Source: Cellulophaga sp. RHA19
Lineage (GTDB): Bacteria; Bacteroidota; Bacteroidia; Flavobacteriales; Flavobacteriaceae
Assembly: GCF_002813425.1 (NCBI RefSeq)
Contig: NZ_PHUL01000001.1
Coordinates: 1,116,001-1,180,000 of the forward strand
Direction: 5' to 3'
DNA length: 64,000 nt
Under the pieces are notes generated by a model. It searched no databases. It was not told the DNA's origin and worked only from the letters and a program-made list of their open reading frames with translations. Shown piece after piece: positions 8,794-17,592 of the stretch (within the stretch, counting starts at the first letter, position 1; every line of letters starts with the position of its first letter). Both the position numbers and the translations under genes were made by a program.

Positions 8794-10143
8794 TTAAAAC
8801 AACAATGTAAAAACTGTTTCTTGGTTTGGAGTACTTCTTAATTTTAAGCTTCCGCCGTGTAATCTTAAGATCTGTTTAGACAAACTAAGTCCAATTCCAG
8901 TTCCGGTATTTTTGGTTGTAAAAAACGGAATAAAAATCTCATCTATTAAATCTGGAGGTATTCCAGGGCCATTATCTGTAACAGTAATAAATTTTTCTTT
9001 TTCATTTGTGATGCCAGCGGTAACAGTAATATTTCCGTTCTCTTGTTCGCCTATAGATTGTACTGCATTTTTACATAAGTTTAAAAGTACTTGAGTAATT
9101 TGTTTTTCATCTATAAAAAACTCTAAGTTTTCTGTTGTTAAATTAGATGAAAAATTAATATTGATATTCTGGTTTTCCTGATCTATTAGCACAAACACTT
9201 TGTGTATTAATTGTTCTGCTTTTACAAGACTTTTGTCTGGTGCCGGAATACTTAAAAAACTACGATAACTTTGTACAAAGTCCATTAAGTTATTTCCTTG
9301 TTCTTTTACAACAGCTAAGCCTTTAGAGGTGTTTTGTATGTGTTTTTCAGTTAATTCCTCAAGTGGTATTAATCCGTCTTCTTTTTTGTAATAATTTAAA
9401 ATAGATTCAGATATTGATGTTATTGGCGCTATAGTATTCATAATTTCGTGGGTTAAAACTCGTATAAGTTTTTCCCATGAATCGGCCTCTTTTTCTTCTA
9501 ACTCTCTTTGTATATCTTGTACAACTACCAATAATAAATTTTGGTTGTCTAGTGTAACAGTAGTAGATTTTAAGGTAAGTTGTATTTTCTCTCTTTCGTT
9601 AGTTAACTCAATTAACTTACGTTGAAAAGGCTCTAGCTTGGCAAACAAATCGTATAATTTTTTATCTACTTGCTCTAGCTGTTTAATATGGTTTAGCGGT
9701 TTGTAATTTAGTAAATGTTCTACTCTAGGGTTAGCAAATAAAATGTGTCCTTTGCTATTAATGGTTAAAATACCAATATCTGCGTGTTTAAGTATTTCCT
9801 GATAGTATTTTTCTTGTACTTGGTTTTTAACATGTACTTTATGTATCATAGCATTAAGCATGTTAAGACTGCGATTAAGTTCTTTTAAAGATTTTACATT
9901 TTCATACTCAGGAAAACGCAACGTAAAATCTTCATTTTTTATAGACTCAAAAAAGTATGCAATTTTACGATTGGTATGGTTTACATATTTTATTAAATAT
10001 GCGGTTAGTAAAACCAAAACAATTAAAAATACAGCAGCAATAATGTACTCTTTTTGCACACTAAAATAGGCTAGTCCAATGGCAGAAAGTGTAATAAAGA
10101 TAACCCTAAGAACTAACTGAAAATAGAAACTTTTACTCGCCAT
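8794..10143 (-). CDS. Sensor histidine kinase (NtrY-like), partner of the sigma-54 regulator
   Basis: Membrane sensor kinase of 449 residues. Two membrane helices lie at about 10-28 and 32-52, with almost no periplasmic loop, so it probably senses within the membrane or cytoplasm. A HAMP-like linker (55-100) and a PAS domain (about 110-215) follow. The phosphoacceptor is H232 in THEIMNTIAP, the H-box form seen in NtrY-type kinases. The ATPase domain shows the N box (NAVQS), DNGPGIP and GTGIGLSL. It overlaps the upstream regulator gene by 11 bases, so kinase and regulator are one operon. The signal is unknown. The neighbouring export operons with sigma-54 sites suggest it monitors envelope stress or a toxic compound (inference). 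Confidence 0.92.
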   Translation of the reverse strand: MASKSFYFQLVLRVIFITLSAIGLAYFSVQKEYIIAAVFLIVLVLLTAYLIKYVNHTNRKIAYFFESIKNEDFTLRFPEYENVKSLKELNRSLNMLNAMIHKVHVKNQVQEKYYQEILKHADIGILTINSKGHILFANPRVEHLLNYKPLNHIKQLEQVDKKLYDLFAKLEPFQRKLIELTNEREKIQLTLKSTTVTLDNQNLLLVVVQDIQRELEEKEADSWEKLIRVLTHEIMNTIAPITSISESILNYYKKEDGLIPLEELTEKHIQNTSKGLAVVKEQGNNLMDFVQSYRSFLSIPAPDKSLVKAEQLIHKVFVLIDQENQNININFSSNLTTENLEFFIDEKQITQVLLNLCKNAVQSIGEQENGNITVTAGITNEKEKFITVTDNGPGIPPDLIDEIFIPFFTTKNTGTGIGLSLSKQILRLHGGSLKLRSTPNQETVFTLLF

Positions 10144-11503
10144 TTTCAGATTTTTTAATTTTGTTATACAATGTTTGTCTAGAAATTCCTAGTTGGTTTG
10201 CTGCAGCACTATAATTACCGTCGTGCTTTTTTAGAGCATCATTAATAAGTAGTAATTCCATTTCTGATAAGGTAACATTTGCAGTATCTAATGTAGGTGT
10301 TCCTTTTTCATTTAAAATAAAGTCGGTTGGTTTTAGCACGCTTCCATCGCATAAAATAACAGCTCTTTCCATAGTATGTTGTAATTCTCTAACATTACCA
10401 GGCCAACTATATGCTAGTAATTTTTCTTGTGCAAGGTTATTAATACGCAAACCAAGTTTGCCATATTTAGTCATAAATTTAGTGAGGTAAAAATCGGCCA
10501 AAATTAAAATGTCGCCATCTCTTTCTCTAAGTGCAGGTACTTCTACGTGTATGGTATTTATACGGTATACTAAATCTTCTCGAAAAAGACCATCAGCAAC
10601 CATTTTTTCTAGATTGCAATTGGTGGCACAAATTAAGCGTATATCTACAGGTATAGGTTTGTTAGAGCCTACACGCACCACAACTCTGTTTTGTATAGCA
10701 GATAGTAGTTTAGCCTGAGTTTGTAAGCTTAGGTTTCCTATTTCATCTAAAAATAAGGTTCCGCCATTTGCAGCTTCAAACTTACCAGCTCTATCTTCTT
10801 TGGCATCTGTAAAAGCCCCTTTGGTGTGCCCAAAAAGTTCACTTTCAAACAAGGTTTCAGATATAGAACCCATATCAACCCCTATAAAAACCTCATTTTT
10901 ACGGTTAGATAAGTTATGTAGTTCTCTTGCTATTAATTCTTTACCTGTTCCGTTTTCTCCGGTTACCAATACATTTACGTCTGTTTTAGCTACTTTTTGT
11001 ACTAGGTTTAGAACAGAGGTTAATGCTTTAGAATTACCAATGATGTAGTTTTTATTCTGGTTAATAACCTGCTTTAAAGAACTCTCTTTTTCTTTTAGTT
11101 TAGAAACTTCTTTTTGAGATTTACGTAATTGGTAAGCAGATTTTAATGTGGCTAGTAGCTTGTCATTATTCCACGGTTTTAAAATAAAATCTGTAGCGCC
11201 TTCTTTTAATGCTTGTACCGCAAGGTCTATTGCGCCATACGCTGTCATCATAATAACAGAAATATGCGGAGCACGTTTTTTAATTTCTCTATTCCAATAC
11301 AAACCTTCATTACCAGTGTTAACACCGGCAGAAAAGTTCATATCTAAAAGAACAATGTCGTAATCAGCTAAATTTTCAAATGAAGATAATAAGTTAGGAT
11401 TTCCTAAGGTATCTACTTTTTCATATTCAAACTGTAATAAAATTTCTAAAGCACTTAGTACACTTTTGTTATCATCTACAATTAATACTTTACCTTTTTG
11501 CAT
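10133..11503 (-). CDS. Sigma-54-dependent response regulator (NtrC family)
   Basis: Transcription activator of 456 residues. The receiver domain has the phosphorylation site D54 (VLLDM). The AAA+ domain has Walker A GENGTGKE and the sigma-54 contact loop, here GAFTDA instead of GAFTGA. The C-terminal Fis-type helix-turn-helix ends in LGISRQTLYNKIKK. It is encoded before and overlapping its kinase and is divergent from the tolC export operon. The shared 214-base intergenic region holds palindromes and a sigma-54 promoter directed at tolC. The same palindrome is found before the second export operon at 20201. The target assignment is inferred from these sites. Confidence 0.94.
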   Translation of the reverse strand: MQKGKVLIVDDNKSVLSALEILLQFEYEKVDTLGNPNLLSSFENLADYDIVLLDMNFSAGVNTGNEGLYWNREIKKRAPHISVIMMTAYGAIDLAVQALKEGATDFILKPWNNDKLLATLKSAYQLRKSQKEVSKLKEKESSLKQVINQNKNYIIGNSKALTSVLNLVQKVAKTDVNVLVTGENGTGKELIARELHNLSNRKNEVFIGVDMGSISETLFESELFGHTKGAFTDAKEDRAGKFEAANGGTLFLDEIGNLSLQTQAKLLSAIQNRVVVRVGSNKPIPVDIRLICATNCNLEKMVADGLFREDLVYRINTIHVEVPALRERDGDILILADFYLTKFMTKYGKLGLRINNLAQEKLLAYSWPGNVRELQHTMERAVILCDGSVLKPTDFILNEKGTPTLDTANVTLSEMELLLINDALKKHDGNYSAAANQLGISRQTLYNKIKKSENGE

Positions 11504-11572
11504 TATAAAGTTGTTTGGGTTGAGGAAGGTTTATGCATTAAAACTACAAATGTTATACATTACAATTTTATA

Positions 11573-11615
11573 AGTGTAAAAAAATTAGACATTATTTGTA
11601 TATATATTTTACACT
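11573..11615 (+). promoter_or_regulatory. Putative activator binding sites before the tolC operon
   Basis: AGTGT at 11573-11577 and ACATT at 11589-11593 form a near-palindrome with an 11-base centre, and a further ACACT half-site lies at 11611-11615. The same sequence, AGTGT-N11-ACACT, occurs at 20058-20078. The site is about 85 bases upstream of the sigma-54 promoter, a normal distance for an NtrC-type enhancer. Confidence 0.55.
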
Positions 11616-11676
11616 TGTATTTTAGTTTCATCACTTAAAAACTTTTAAACAACTGTAAATCAATCTATTGTGTTTT

Positions 11677-11692
11677 TGGCACAACAATGGCT
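11677..11692 (+). promoter_or_regulatory. Sigma-54 promoter of the tolC export operon
   Basis: TGGCAC-N5-TGGCT places GG at 11678-11679 and GC at 11690-11691, the invariant -24/-12 spacing (consensus TGGCAC-N5-TTGCA, one mismatch in the -12 TTGC). Transcription would start near 11703, about 15 bases before the tolC start codon. The divergent gene encodes a sigma-54 activator, which supports the call. Confidence 0.7.
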
Positions 11693-11717
11693 TTAGTTTT
11701 GGCACACAATAAAAATT

Positions 11718-13064
11718 ATGAACGTAAAAATTAAACATATTCTATTTTTAGTACTGTTGGTAAGCTTGCCAAGTAGTGCACAACAAAGTTGGTCTTTAGA
11801 TGAGTGTATAAGTTATGCTGTTACGCATAATTTAGAATTAAAAAATCAGGAATATACAGTTGCATCAAGCAAAGAAACCCACAAGCAAGCTGTGCGTAAT
11901 TTGCTGCCAAGTATAAACGGTTCTGCAAGTTATGATATTAGATATGGTAGATCTGTAGATCCAAATAACAATAATATAATAGACACAGATTTTTTCTCTA
12001 ACAATTACAATTTAAATTCTTCTTTAGATATTTTTAGAGGTTTTCAGAGAATAAATAGTATAAAAGCAACAAAGTACATTTATAAAGCAGTACAAGAAGA
12101 TGCAGAACAGCAAAAGTATTTGTTGGCATTTAGAGTAATGTCTGCCTTTTATGATATTCGTTTTTTTCAAGGCGCTTTAAAAATTGCTAAAGAGCAAGTA
12201 AGTATATCAGATACAAATTATGCATTTGTAAAAAAGCAATTAGAGTTAGGTTTAATTGCACAGGCAGATATGTACGAGGCAGAATCTGTTTTGTTAACAG
12301 ATAAGTTAGCAGTGACCCAAGCAGAAAACCAATTGGCAGCAGCTAAACTAAATTTAATACAAGAAATGAATTTAGAAAATGTGTCTACCATAACCTTAAA
12401 AGCAGATGCTTTAAACCTAAAAAAAGTAGCAGATACTACGTTGCAAACCAACACAGTTTATAGTAAGGCGCAAACATTTTTGCCAAGTATAAAAGCAGGG
12501 CAATTAAAAGTAAAGGCAGCTCAAAAACAGGTAGCTATTGCAAAAGGAGGTTTGTACCCGTCATTATCTTTATTTGCAGGCTATGGCACAGGTTATTATG
12601 AAACCAATGTAGACGATATTACTAACGAAATAATATCATTTAAAAACCAAATAAGAGACAACGCATCTAGGTCTATAGGTTTGTCTATGAACATTCCTAT
12701 TAGCAATAAATGGTCTGGCAGATCAGAAATTAAACAACAAAAAATAGCGTTGCAACAAGCAGAAAATAATTTAAAAATTCAGGAACAAGAGTTGTACAAA
12801 TTAATACAACAATTGGTACAAGAAAAAAATGCTTTAGAAGTAGAAAATTTACAGAGCTTAAAAAAGTTAAAAGCACAAGAGCTTAGTTTTTCTATAGCAC
12901 AAAAAAAGTACGAAAAAGAAATGATTTCTGCTGTAGAGCTATACCAAGCAAAAGTACTGTATACCACAGCACAAAACGAGAATTTACAAGTGCAAATAAG
13001 ATTAAAAGTAAACCAAAGTACACTAGATTTTTACAACGGATTACCAGTATTTAACATCAACTAA
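11718..13064 (+). CDS. TolC family outer-membrane efflux protein
   Basis: Outer-membrane channel of a tripartite exporter. The 448 residues begin with a signal peptide cleaved after about residue 21 (PSSA-QQ). Two long repeated halves rich in heptad-like Gln/Ala/Leu helices (about 40-230 and 240-440) are typical of TolC barrels with a periplasmic coiled-coil tunnel. It is the first gene of the sigma-54 operon. The hlyD-like adaptor follows after 14 bases, then an ABC ATPase and two permeases, which gives a MacAB-TolC-like exporter. Confidence 0.93.
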   Translation: MNVKIKHILFLVLLVSLPSSAQQSWSLDECISYAVTHNLELKNQEYTVASSKETHKQAVRNLLPSINGSASYDIRYGRSVDPNNNNIIDTDFFSNNYNLNSSLDIFRGFQRINSIKATKYIYKAVQEDAEQQKYLLAFRVMSAFYDIRFFQGALKIAKEQVSISDTNYAFVKKQLELGLIAQADMYEAESVLLTDKLAVTQAENQLAAAKLNLIQEMNLENVSTITLKADALNLKKVADTTLQTNTVYSKAQTFLPSIKAGQLKVKAAQKQVAIAKGGLYPSLSLFAGYGTGYYETNVDDITNEIISFKNQIRDNASRSIGLSMNIPISNKWSGRSEIKQQKIALQQAENNLKIQEQELYKLIQQLVQEKNALEVENLQSLKKLKAQELSFSIAQKKYEKEMISAVELYQAKVLYTTAQNENLQVQIRLKVNQSTLDFYNGLPVFNIN

Positions 13065-13078
13065 TAAGAACAATATAG

Positions 13079-14329
13079 ATGGATATTCAACTAGAAAAGA
13101 AAAAAGGATTACGCCCAAAACACTACGCATATATTGCAATTGGGCTAGTAGTAGCTTTTGCAGCATATAAAATAATATGGAGCAGTTCTGTGTCTACCTT
13201 TAGAACAGAAAAAGACAAACTATCTGTAAGTGCAGTTACACAAGGTAAGTTTGACGATTACATAACCATTAACGGTAGCGCAGCACCAATAGCAACTATT
13301 TATATGGATGCTTATGAAGGTGGTAGAGTAACCGAAAAACTGATAGAAGAAGGCGCTATGGTTAAAAAAGGTGACATTATTCTAAAGCTAGAAAACAGTA
13401 ACCTTTACGAGCAAATTTTAGCTAGTGAAAGTAACTTAGCGCTAAAACAAAACGATTTAAGATCTACCAAATTAACCTTTGACTCTAGGCAAGTAGAAGG
13501 GCGTAAGTCTTTAGCAACAGCATCATACGAGTTAACACGTTTAAAACGTAATTACGAGCAAAACCAAGAGCTATATAAAGACGGATTAATATCTAAAGAA
13601 GCATTTTTAACTGCAAAAGAAAATTACGAGTTATCTTTAAAACAGCACAACATTGTAAAAATACAAACAGAGCAAGATGATAAAATGCGTAACACATCAC
13701 TTGCTGGGTTAGATACAGATTTAAGCAGAATGCAAAAAACTTTATCTATGGTTTATGAGCGTTTAGACCATTTAAATGTACGTGCGCCAGCAGATGGTCA
13801 ATTAGGTTTTTTAGATGCAGAAATTGGTCAAAGCATAAACCAAGGTCAGCGTATAGGACAAATAAACGTACTAACAGACTATAAAATAGAAGCAGAAATA
13901 GACGAGCATTATATAGACCGTGTAAAAAGAGATTTAAACGCCTCTTTTGAGCGTAACGGTAAAACATACAACCTGCGTTTGCGTAAAGTGTACCCAGAGG
14001 TTCGTGGCGGTAAGTTTAAGGTAGACTTAGTATTTACAGCAGAAAAACCAGAAAATATACGTGCAGGACAAAGCTTTAATGTAAAACTACAATTAGGAGC
14101 CTCATCAGATGCACTTTTAGTATCTAAAGGTAGTTTTTTTCAGAGCACAGGAGGCCAGTGGATTTTTGTAGTAAACCCAGATGGTACAGAGGCATTAAAA
14201 CGTAACATTAGAATAGGCAAACAAAACTCTAAATATTACGAGGTGTTAGAAGGGCTGCAAGCTGGTGAAAAAGTAATAACCTCTAATTACGACACTTTTG
14301 GTGAAGCAGAAAAAATAGTTTTAAAATAG
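13079..14329 (+). CDS. HlyD/MacA-type periplasmic adaptor
   Basis: Membrane-fusion protein of 416 residues that links the inner-membrane transporter to TolC. One N-terminal membrane anchor lies at about 18-36. It is followed by a lipoyl/biotin-like half (EGGRVTEKLIEEGAMVKKGD, 76-95), a long coiled-coil hairpin (about 105-230), the second lipoyl half (VRAPADGQLG), and a beta-barrel and membrane-proximal region up to residue 416. The stop codon overlaps by one base the start of an 81-nt repeat. The repeat occupies most of the 114-base gap before the ATPase gene. Confidence 0.92.
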   Translation: MDIQLEKKKGLRPKHYAYIAIGLVVAFAAYKIIWSSSVSTFRTEKDKLSVSAVTQGKFDDYITINGSAAPIATIYMDAYEGGRVTEKLIEEGAMVKKGDIILKLENSNLYEQILASESNLALKQNDLRSTKLTFDSRQVEGRKSLATASYELTRLKRNYEQNQELYKDGLISKEAFLTAKENYELSLKQHNIVKIQTEQDDKMRNTSLAGLDTDLSRMQKTLSMVYERLDHLNVRAPADGQLGFLDAEIGQSINQGQRIGQINVLTDYKIEAEIDEHYIDRVKRDLNASFERNGKTYNLRLRKVYPEVRGGKFKVDLVFTAEKPENIRAGQSFNVKLQLGASSDALLVSKGSFFQSTGGQWIFVVNPDGTEALKRNIRIGKQNSKYYEVLEGLQAGEKVITSNYDTFGEAEKIVLK

Positions 14330-14409
14330 GGTGTTCCCTACGGGCGGGCTTTACGTTGCAATCTTTTTTAAGAAAAATAAAAAAGGATTTACACTACAAT
14401 CCCTAACAC
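14329..14409 (+). repeat. 81-nt dispersed repeat, copy 2
   Basis: This is the second copy of the element at 3716-3796, same length and orientation, differing at 5 positions. It starts with the last base of the adaptor stop codon and lies inside the export operon, between the adaptor and ATPase genes, so it is transcribed with them. Its complementary ends and A/T-rich inverted core could form an intercistronic hairpin. Confidence 0.85.
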
Positions 14410-14443
14410 AAAATATAATCACATTAAAAAATCAATCAACAAA

Positions 14444-15145
14444 ATGATACAAATTAAAGACCTTAAAAAAAGTTTTAGAACAGAAGAAGTAGAAACCCTA
14501 GCACTAAACAGTGTAAACCTAAATGTGGGTCAAGGAGAATTTGTTGCCATAATGGGGCCATCAGGTTGTGGCAAATCTACCTTACTAAATATAATAGGTA
14601 TGTTAGACAATCCGTCAGAAGGTAGTTACCAATTTGCAGGCCATGAAGTAGGAGGCTTAAAAGAAAACCAACGTACAGGTTTGCGCAAAGGCAACTTAGG
14701 TTTTGTTTTTCAGAGCTTTAATTTAATAGATGAACTAACCGTTTTTGAAAACGTAGAGCTGCCACTTATCTATTTAAAAATGAACAAAGCAGAACGCAAA
14801 CAAAAAGTAACAGAAGTTTTAGAGCGTATGAAAATTGCACACAGAGAAAAACACTTTCCACAGCAATTATCTGGCGGTCAGCAACAACGTGTAGCCATTG
14901 CCAGAGCAGTAGTTACAAACCCAAAACTAATACTTGCAGATGAGCCAACAGGTAACCTAGACTCTAAAAACGGAATAGAGGTAATGAACCTGTTAACCGA
15001 GTTAAACCAAGAAGGCACAACAATAGTAATGGTAACACACTCAGACAGAGACTCGCACTACGCACACAGAGTAGTAAACCTTTTTGACGGCCAAATAGTA
15101 ACAGAAAGTCACAACAAACCTTTTGAGGCAGTGGCATCAAAATAA
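14444..15145 (+). CDS. ABC transporter ATPase (MacB/LolD type)
   Basis: ATPase of 233 residues for the MacB/FtsX-type permeases next to it. Walker A is GPSGCGKST (38-46), the signature is LSGGQQQRVAIARA, Walker B with the D-loop is LILADEPTGNLDSK, and the H-loop lies in VMVTHSD. All catalytic positions are canonical. The gene follows the adaptor gene and the repeat and precedes two permease genes in the same orientation. The family (LolD/MacB/FtsE-like) typically drives mechanotransmission rather than classical substrate passage. Confidence 0.94.
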   Translation: MIQIKDLKKSFRTEEVETLALNSVNLNVGQGEFVAIMGPSGCGKSTLLNIIGMLDNPSEGSYQFAGHEVGGLKENQRTGLRKGNLGFVFQSFNLIDELTVFENVELPLIYLKMNKAERKQKVTEVLERMKIAHREKHFPQQLSGGQQQRVAIARAVVTNPKLILADEPTGNLDSKNGIEVMNLLTELNQEGTTIVMVTHSDRDSHYAHRVVNLFDGQIVTESHNKPFEAVASK

Positions 15146-15153
15146 GTAGAGTT

Positions 15154-15194
15154 CATCATCAATCAAAATCATCAATCAATCAATCAATCAAAAT
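15154..15194 (+). repeat. ATCA/TCAA short tandem repeat before the first permease
   Basis: About ten ATCA-type units in two blocks separated by AAA lie just before the permease start. Shorter relatives (ATCATCAATCAAAA) occur before the permease or GIN genes at about 17570, 20166 and 22633, and AATCAATCAA occurs at 14430. This suggests a leader that was copied with the genes or is prone to slippage. Confidence 0.6.
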
Positions 15195-15205
15195 AGCCAA
15201 TCACC

Positions 15206-17563
15206 ATGTTCAAAAATTATTTTAAAATTGCGTTTAGGAGTCTATTAAAAAATAAAGGCTATAGTTTTCTCAATATTTTTGGATTAGCAATGGGTATTAC
15301 CTGCGCCAGTCTTATTTTTTTATGGGTAGAAGATGAGGTAAACTACGACGCAGTTTTTCCTAATAAAGAACAGGTGTATTACTTGCCAACAAACCAACAA
15401 TATAATGGTGAGTGGCGCACATTTACTTCTACTCCCGGACCTTTAGCAGAAGCTTTAAAAAAGGAAGTTCCTGGAATTATAAATGCTACTAGGTATAGAG
15501 ATGAAGAACGCCTTTTTAAACAAGGAGATAAATCTTTATATAAAAAAGGGAGTTATGTAGATTCAGATTTTTTAGACATTTTTAGTCTAGAATTTATACA
15601 AGGAGATGCAAACACAGCATTGGAAGATACAGACGCCATAATACTTACCAATGAAACAGCATCACAATTATTTGGAGCTGGCAACAATGCGGTTGGTAGA
15701 ACCATAGAACTAGACAATAAATACAGTTACACCGTTACAGGTGTTGTTGTAGATTTTCCTAAAAATGTTACTGTAAATTTTGATTGGCTAGCGTCTTTTG
15801 ATGCATACGCTAAAGACAAAGATTATTTAAATGCTTGGGGAAATAACTCTGTAGACACGTATATACAATTAGACCAAAAAGTAGATGCAGCAGTTGTAAA
15901 TACAGCTGTAAAAAAGTTTTTACAAACAAAAGTAGAAGATAGTGATACTTATGCCTTTATGCATAGTATGCTAGACTGGCGTTTACGTGATAATTTTGAA
16001 GGCGGAGTGCAAGTTGGTGGTAGAATAGTGTATGTGAATTTATTCTCTGTAATTGCTTGGATTATCTTAATAATTGCCTGTATTAATTTTATGAATCTTT
16101 CTACGGCACGTAGTGCTAAAAGAGCTAATGAGGTTGGTGTGCGTAAAGTTTTAGGAGCTGGTCGCAAACGTTTAATTTTTCAGTTTGTAACAGAATCTTT
16201 AGTTATTTCTGCAATAGCTACATTGGTAAGCGTATTACTAATATTTTTAGTGTTGCCACAATTTAATATCATTATAGAAAAACAATTGGTAATGGGGTTA
16301 GCCAACCCTATACATTGGTTAGTTTTACTTGGTATAACTGTTTTTTGTGGTGTTTTTGCAGGCTGCTACCCAGCATTTTATTTGTCTTCATTTTTACCTG
16401 TAACAGTTTTAAAAGGTATTAGTAGCAACCAAAAAGGATCTGTTTTTATTAGAAAAGGCCTTGTGGTAACCCAATTTGCAGCATCAATAATATTAATAAT
16501 ATGCACTATAGTGGTGTATAAGCAAGTACAACATGTAAAAAACAGACAGTTAGGGTATAATAAAGCAAACCTTGTTACAATGAGTGTAAGGGGTGATATG
16601 GTTAAAAATTATACTGCTATAAAGCAACAGATGCTTGCCTCAGGCTTAATAAGTAATGTAGGTTTAAACAGTTACAACACTTTATCTATAGGCAATAATG
16701 GGTCTGGAGCAACTTGGTCTGGTATGGCAGATGAAAATAATGAAATGCTTATATCATTTAGGTATATAAATTCAGATTTTCTTTCTACTGCAGGTATGGA
16801 GGTTGTTGATGGAAGAAACTTTAAACAAAAACCAGAACTAGACAGTGTAAATTTTATAATAACAGAGTCGTTTGCCAAACTAATAGACCCAGTATCTGCT
16901 GTAGGTAAAAGCATCTATTTTGGAGAAGACAAATACAATGTTGTTGGTGTAGTTAAAGACTTTTTATATGGTGATATGTACGGGAAGAGCGATCCTGTAA
17001 TTTTTCTTAACGCACCTACAGAGGCACAATATATGTATGTGCGTATTGCTAAATCTGCAGATACTAAAAAAGCTATAGCAGCAATGGCAGGTGTTATGCA
17101 AAAAAACAACACAGCTTTTCCGTTTGAGTATGAGTTTGTAGACGATGCATTTAACCAAAAGTTTAAAAGCGAAATGTTGGTAGGCACATTATCTAAACTA
17201 TTTGCAATATTGGCCATACTTATCTCTTGTTTAGGTTTGTTTGGCTTAGCCGCATACACATCAGAACAAAGAAGTAAAGAAATTGGTGTACGTAAAGTTC
17301 TAGGAGCTAGCGTAGCTAATATAGTAAACCTACTTTCTAAAGATTTTATTAGGCTAGTACTCTTGTCTATTGCTATAGCCATACCGTTGGCTTGGTGGGC
17401 AATGTCTAGCTGGTTACAAAGTTATGCTTACCGCATAAACATACAATGGTGGATGTTTGCTTTGGCAGGCTTAGGAGCCATTACAATTGCTATGTTAACT
17501 GTAAGTTTTCAGGCAATAAAAGCGGCTATAAATAATCCTGTAAAAAGCTTGCGTACAGAGTAA
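15206..17563 (+). CDS. ABC transporter permease, MacB/FtsX type (permease 1 of 5)
   Basis: Inner-membrane protein of 785 residues with two MacB-like halves. The order is membrane helix (about 20-43), large periplasmic domain (45-270), FtsX core with three helices (about 280-395), a further helix (415-440), a second periplasmic domain (450-655) and a second FtsX core (660-780). Each FtsX core carries the cytoplasmic coupling sequence E-[VI]-GVRKVLGA. The C-terminus NPVKSLRTE is nearly the same in all five permeases of this region. It has no fused ATPase, so it must use a separate one, most simply the one at 14444. The substrate is unknown. Confidence 0.92.
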   Translation: MFKNYFKIAFRSLLKNKGYSFLNIFGLAMGITCASLIFLWVEDEVNYDAVFPNKEQVYYLPTNQQYNGEWRTFTSTPGPLAEALKKEVPGIINATRYRDEERLFKQGDKSLYKKGSYVDSDFLDIFSLEFIQGDANTALEDTDAIILTNETASQLFGAGNNAVGRTIELDNKYSYTVTGVVVDFPKNVTVNFDWLASFDAYAKDKDYLNAWGNNSVDTYIQLDQKVDAAVVNTAVKKFLQTKVEDSDTYAFMHSMLDWRLRDNFEGGVQVGGRIVYVNLFSVIAWIILIIACINFMNLSTARSAKRANEVGVRKVLGAGRKRLIFQFVTESLVISAIATLVSVLLIFLVLPQFNIIIEKQLVMGLANPIHWLVLLGITVFCGVFAGCYPAFYLSSFLPVTVLKGISSNQKGSVFIRKGLVVTQFAASIILIICTIVVYKQVQHVKNRQLGYNKANLVTMSVRGDMVKNYTAIKQQMLASGLISNVGLNSYNTLSIGNNGSGATWSGMADENNEMLISFRYINSDFLSTAGMEVVDGRNFKQKPELDSVNFIITESFAKLIDPVSAVGKSIYFGEDKYNVVGVVKDFLYGDMYGKSDPVIFLNAPTEAQYMYVRIAKSADTKKAIAAMAGVMQKNNTAFPFEYEFVDDAFNQKFKSEMLVGTLSKLFAILAILISCLGLFGLAAYTSEQRSKEIGVRKVLGASVANIVNLLSKDFIRLVLLSIAIAIPLAWWAMSSWLQSYAYRINIQWWMFALAGLGAITIAMLTVSFQAIKAAINNPVKSLRTE

Positions 17564-17592
17564 CACATCATCAATCAAAAAAATAAAAAGTT

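Noticed and set aside
11700..11715. Second TGGCAC directly before tolC as a sigma-54 promoter
   Set aside because: The expected -12 GC is replaced by an A run, and transcription would start inside tolC. The element at 11677-11692 fits much better.
15154..15194. Possible CRISPR-like array
   Set aside because: The unit is only 4 bases long with no spacers, and no cas gene is in the window. It is a simple tandem repeat.
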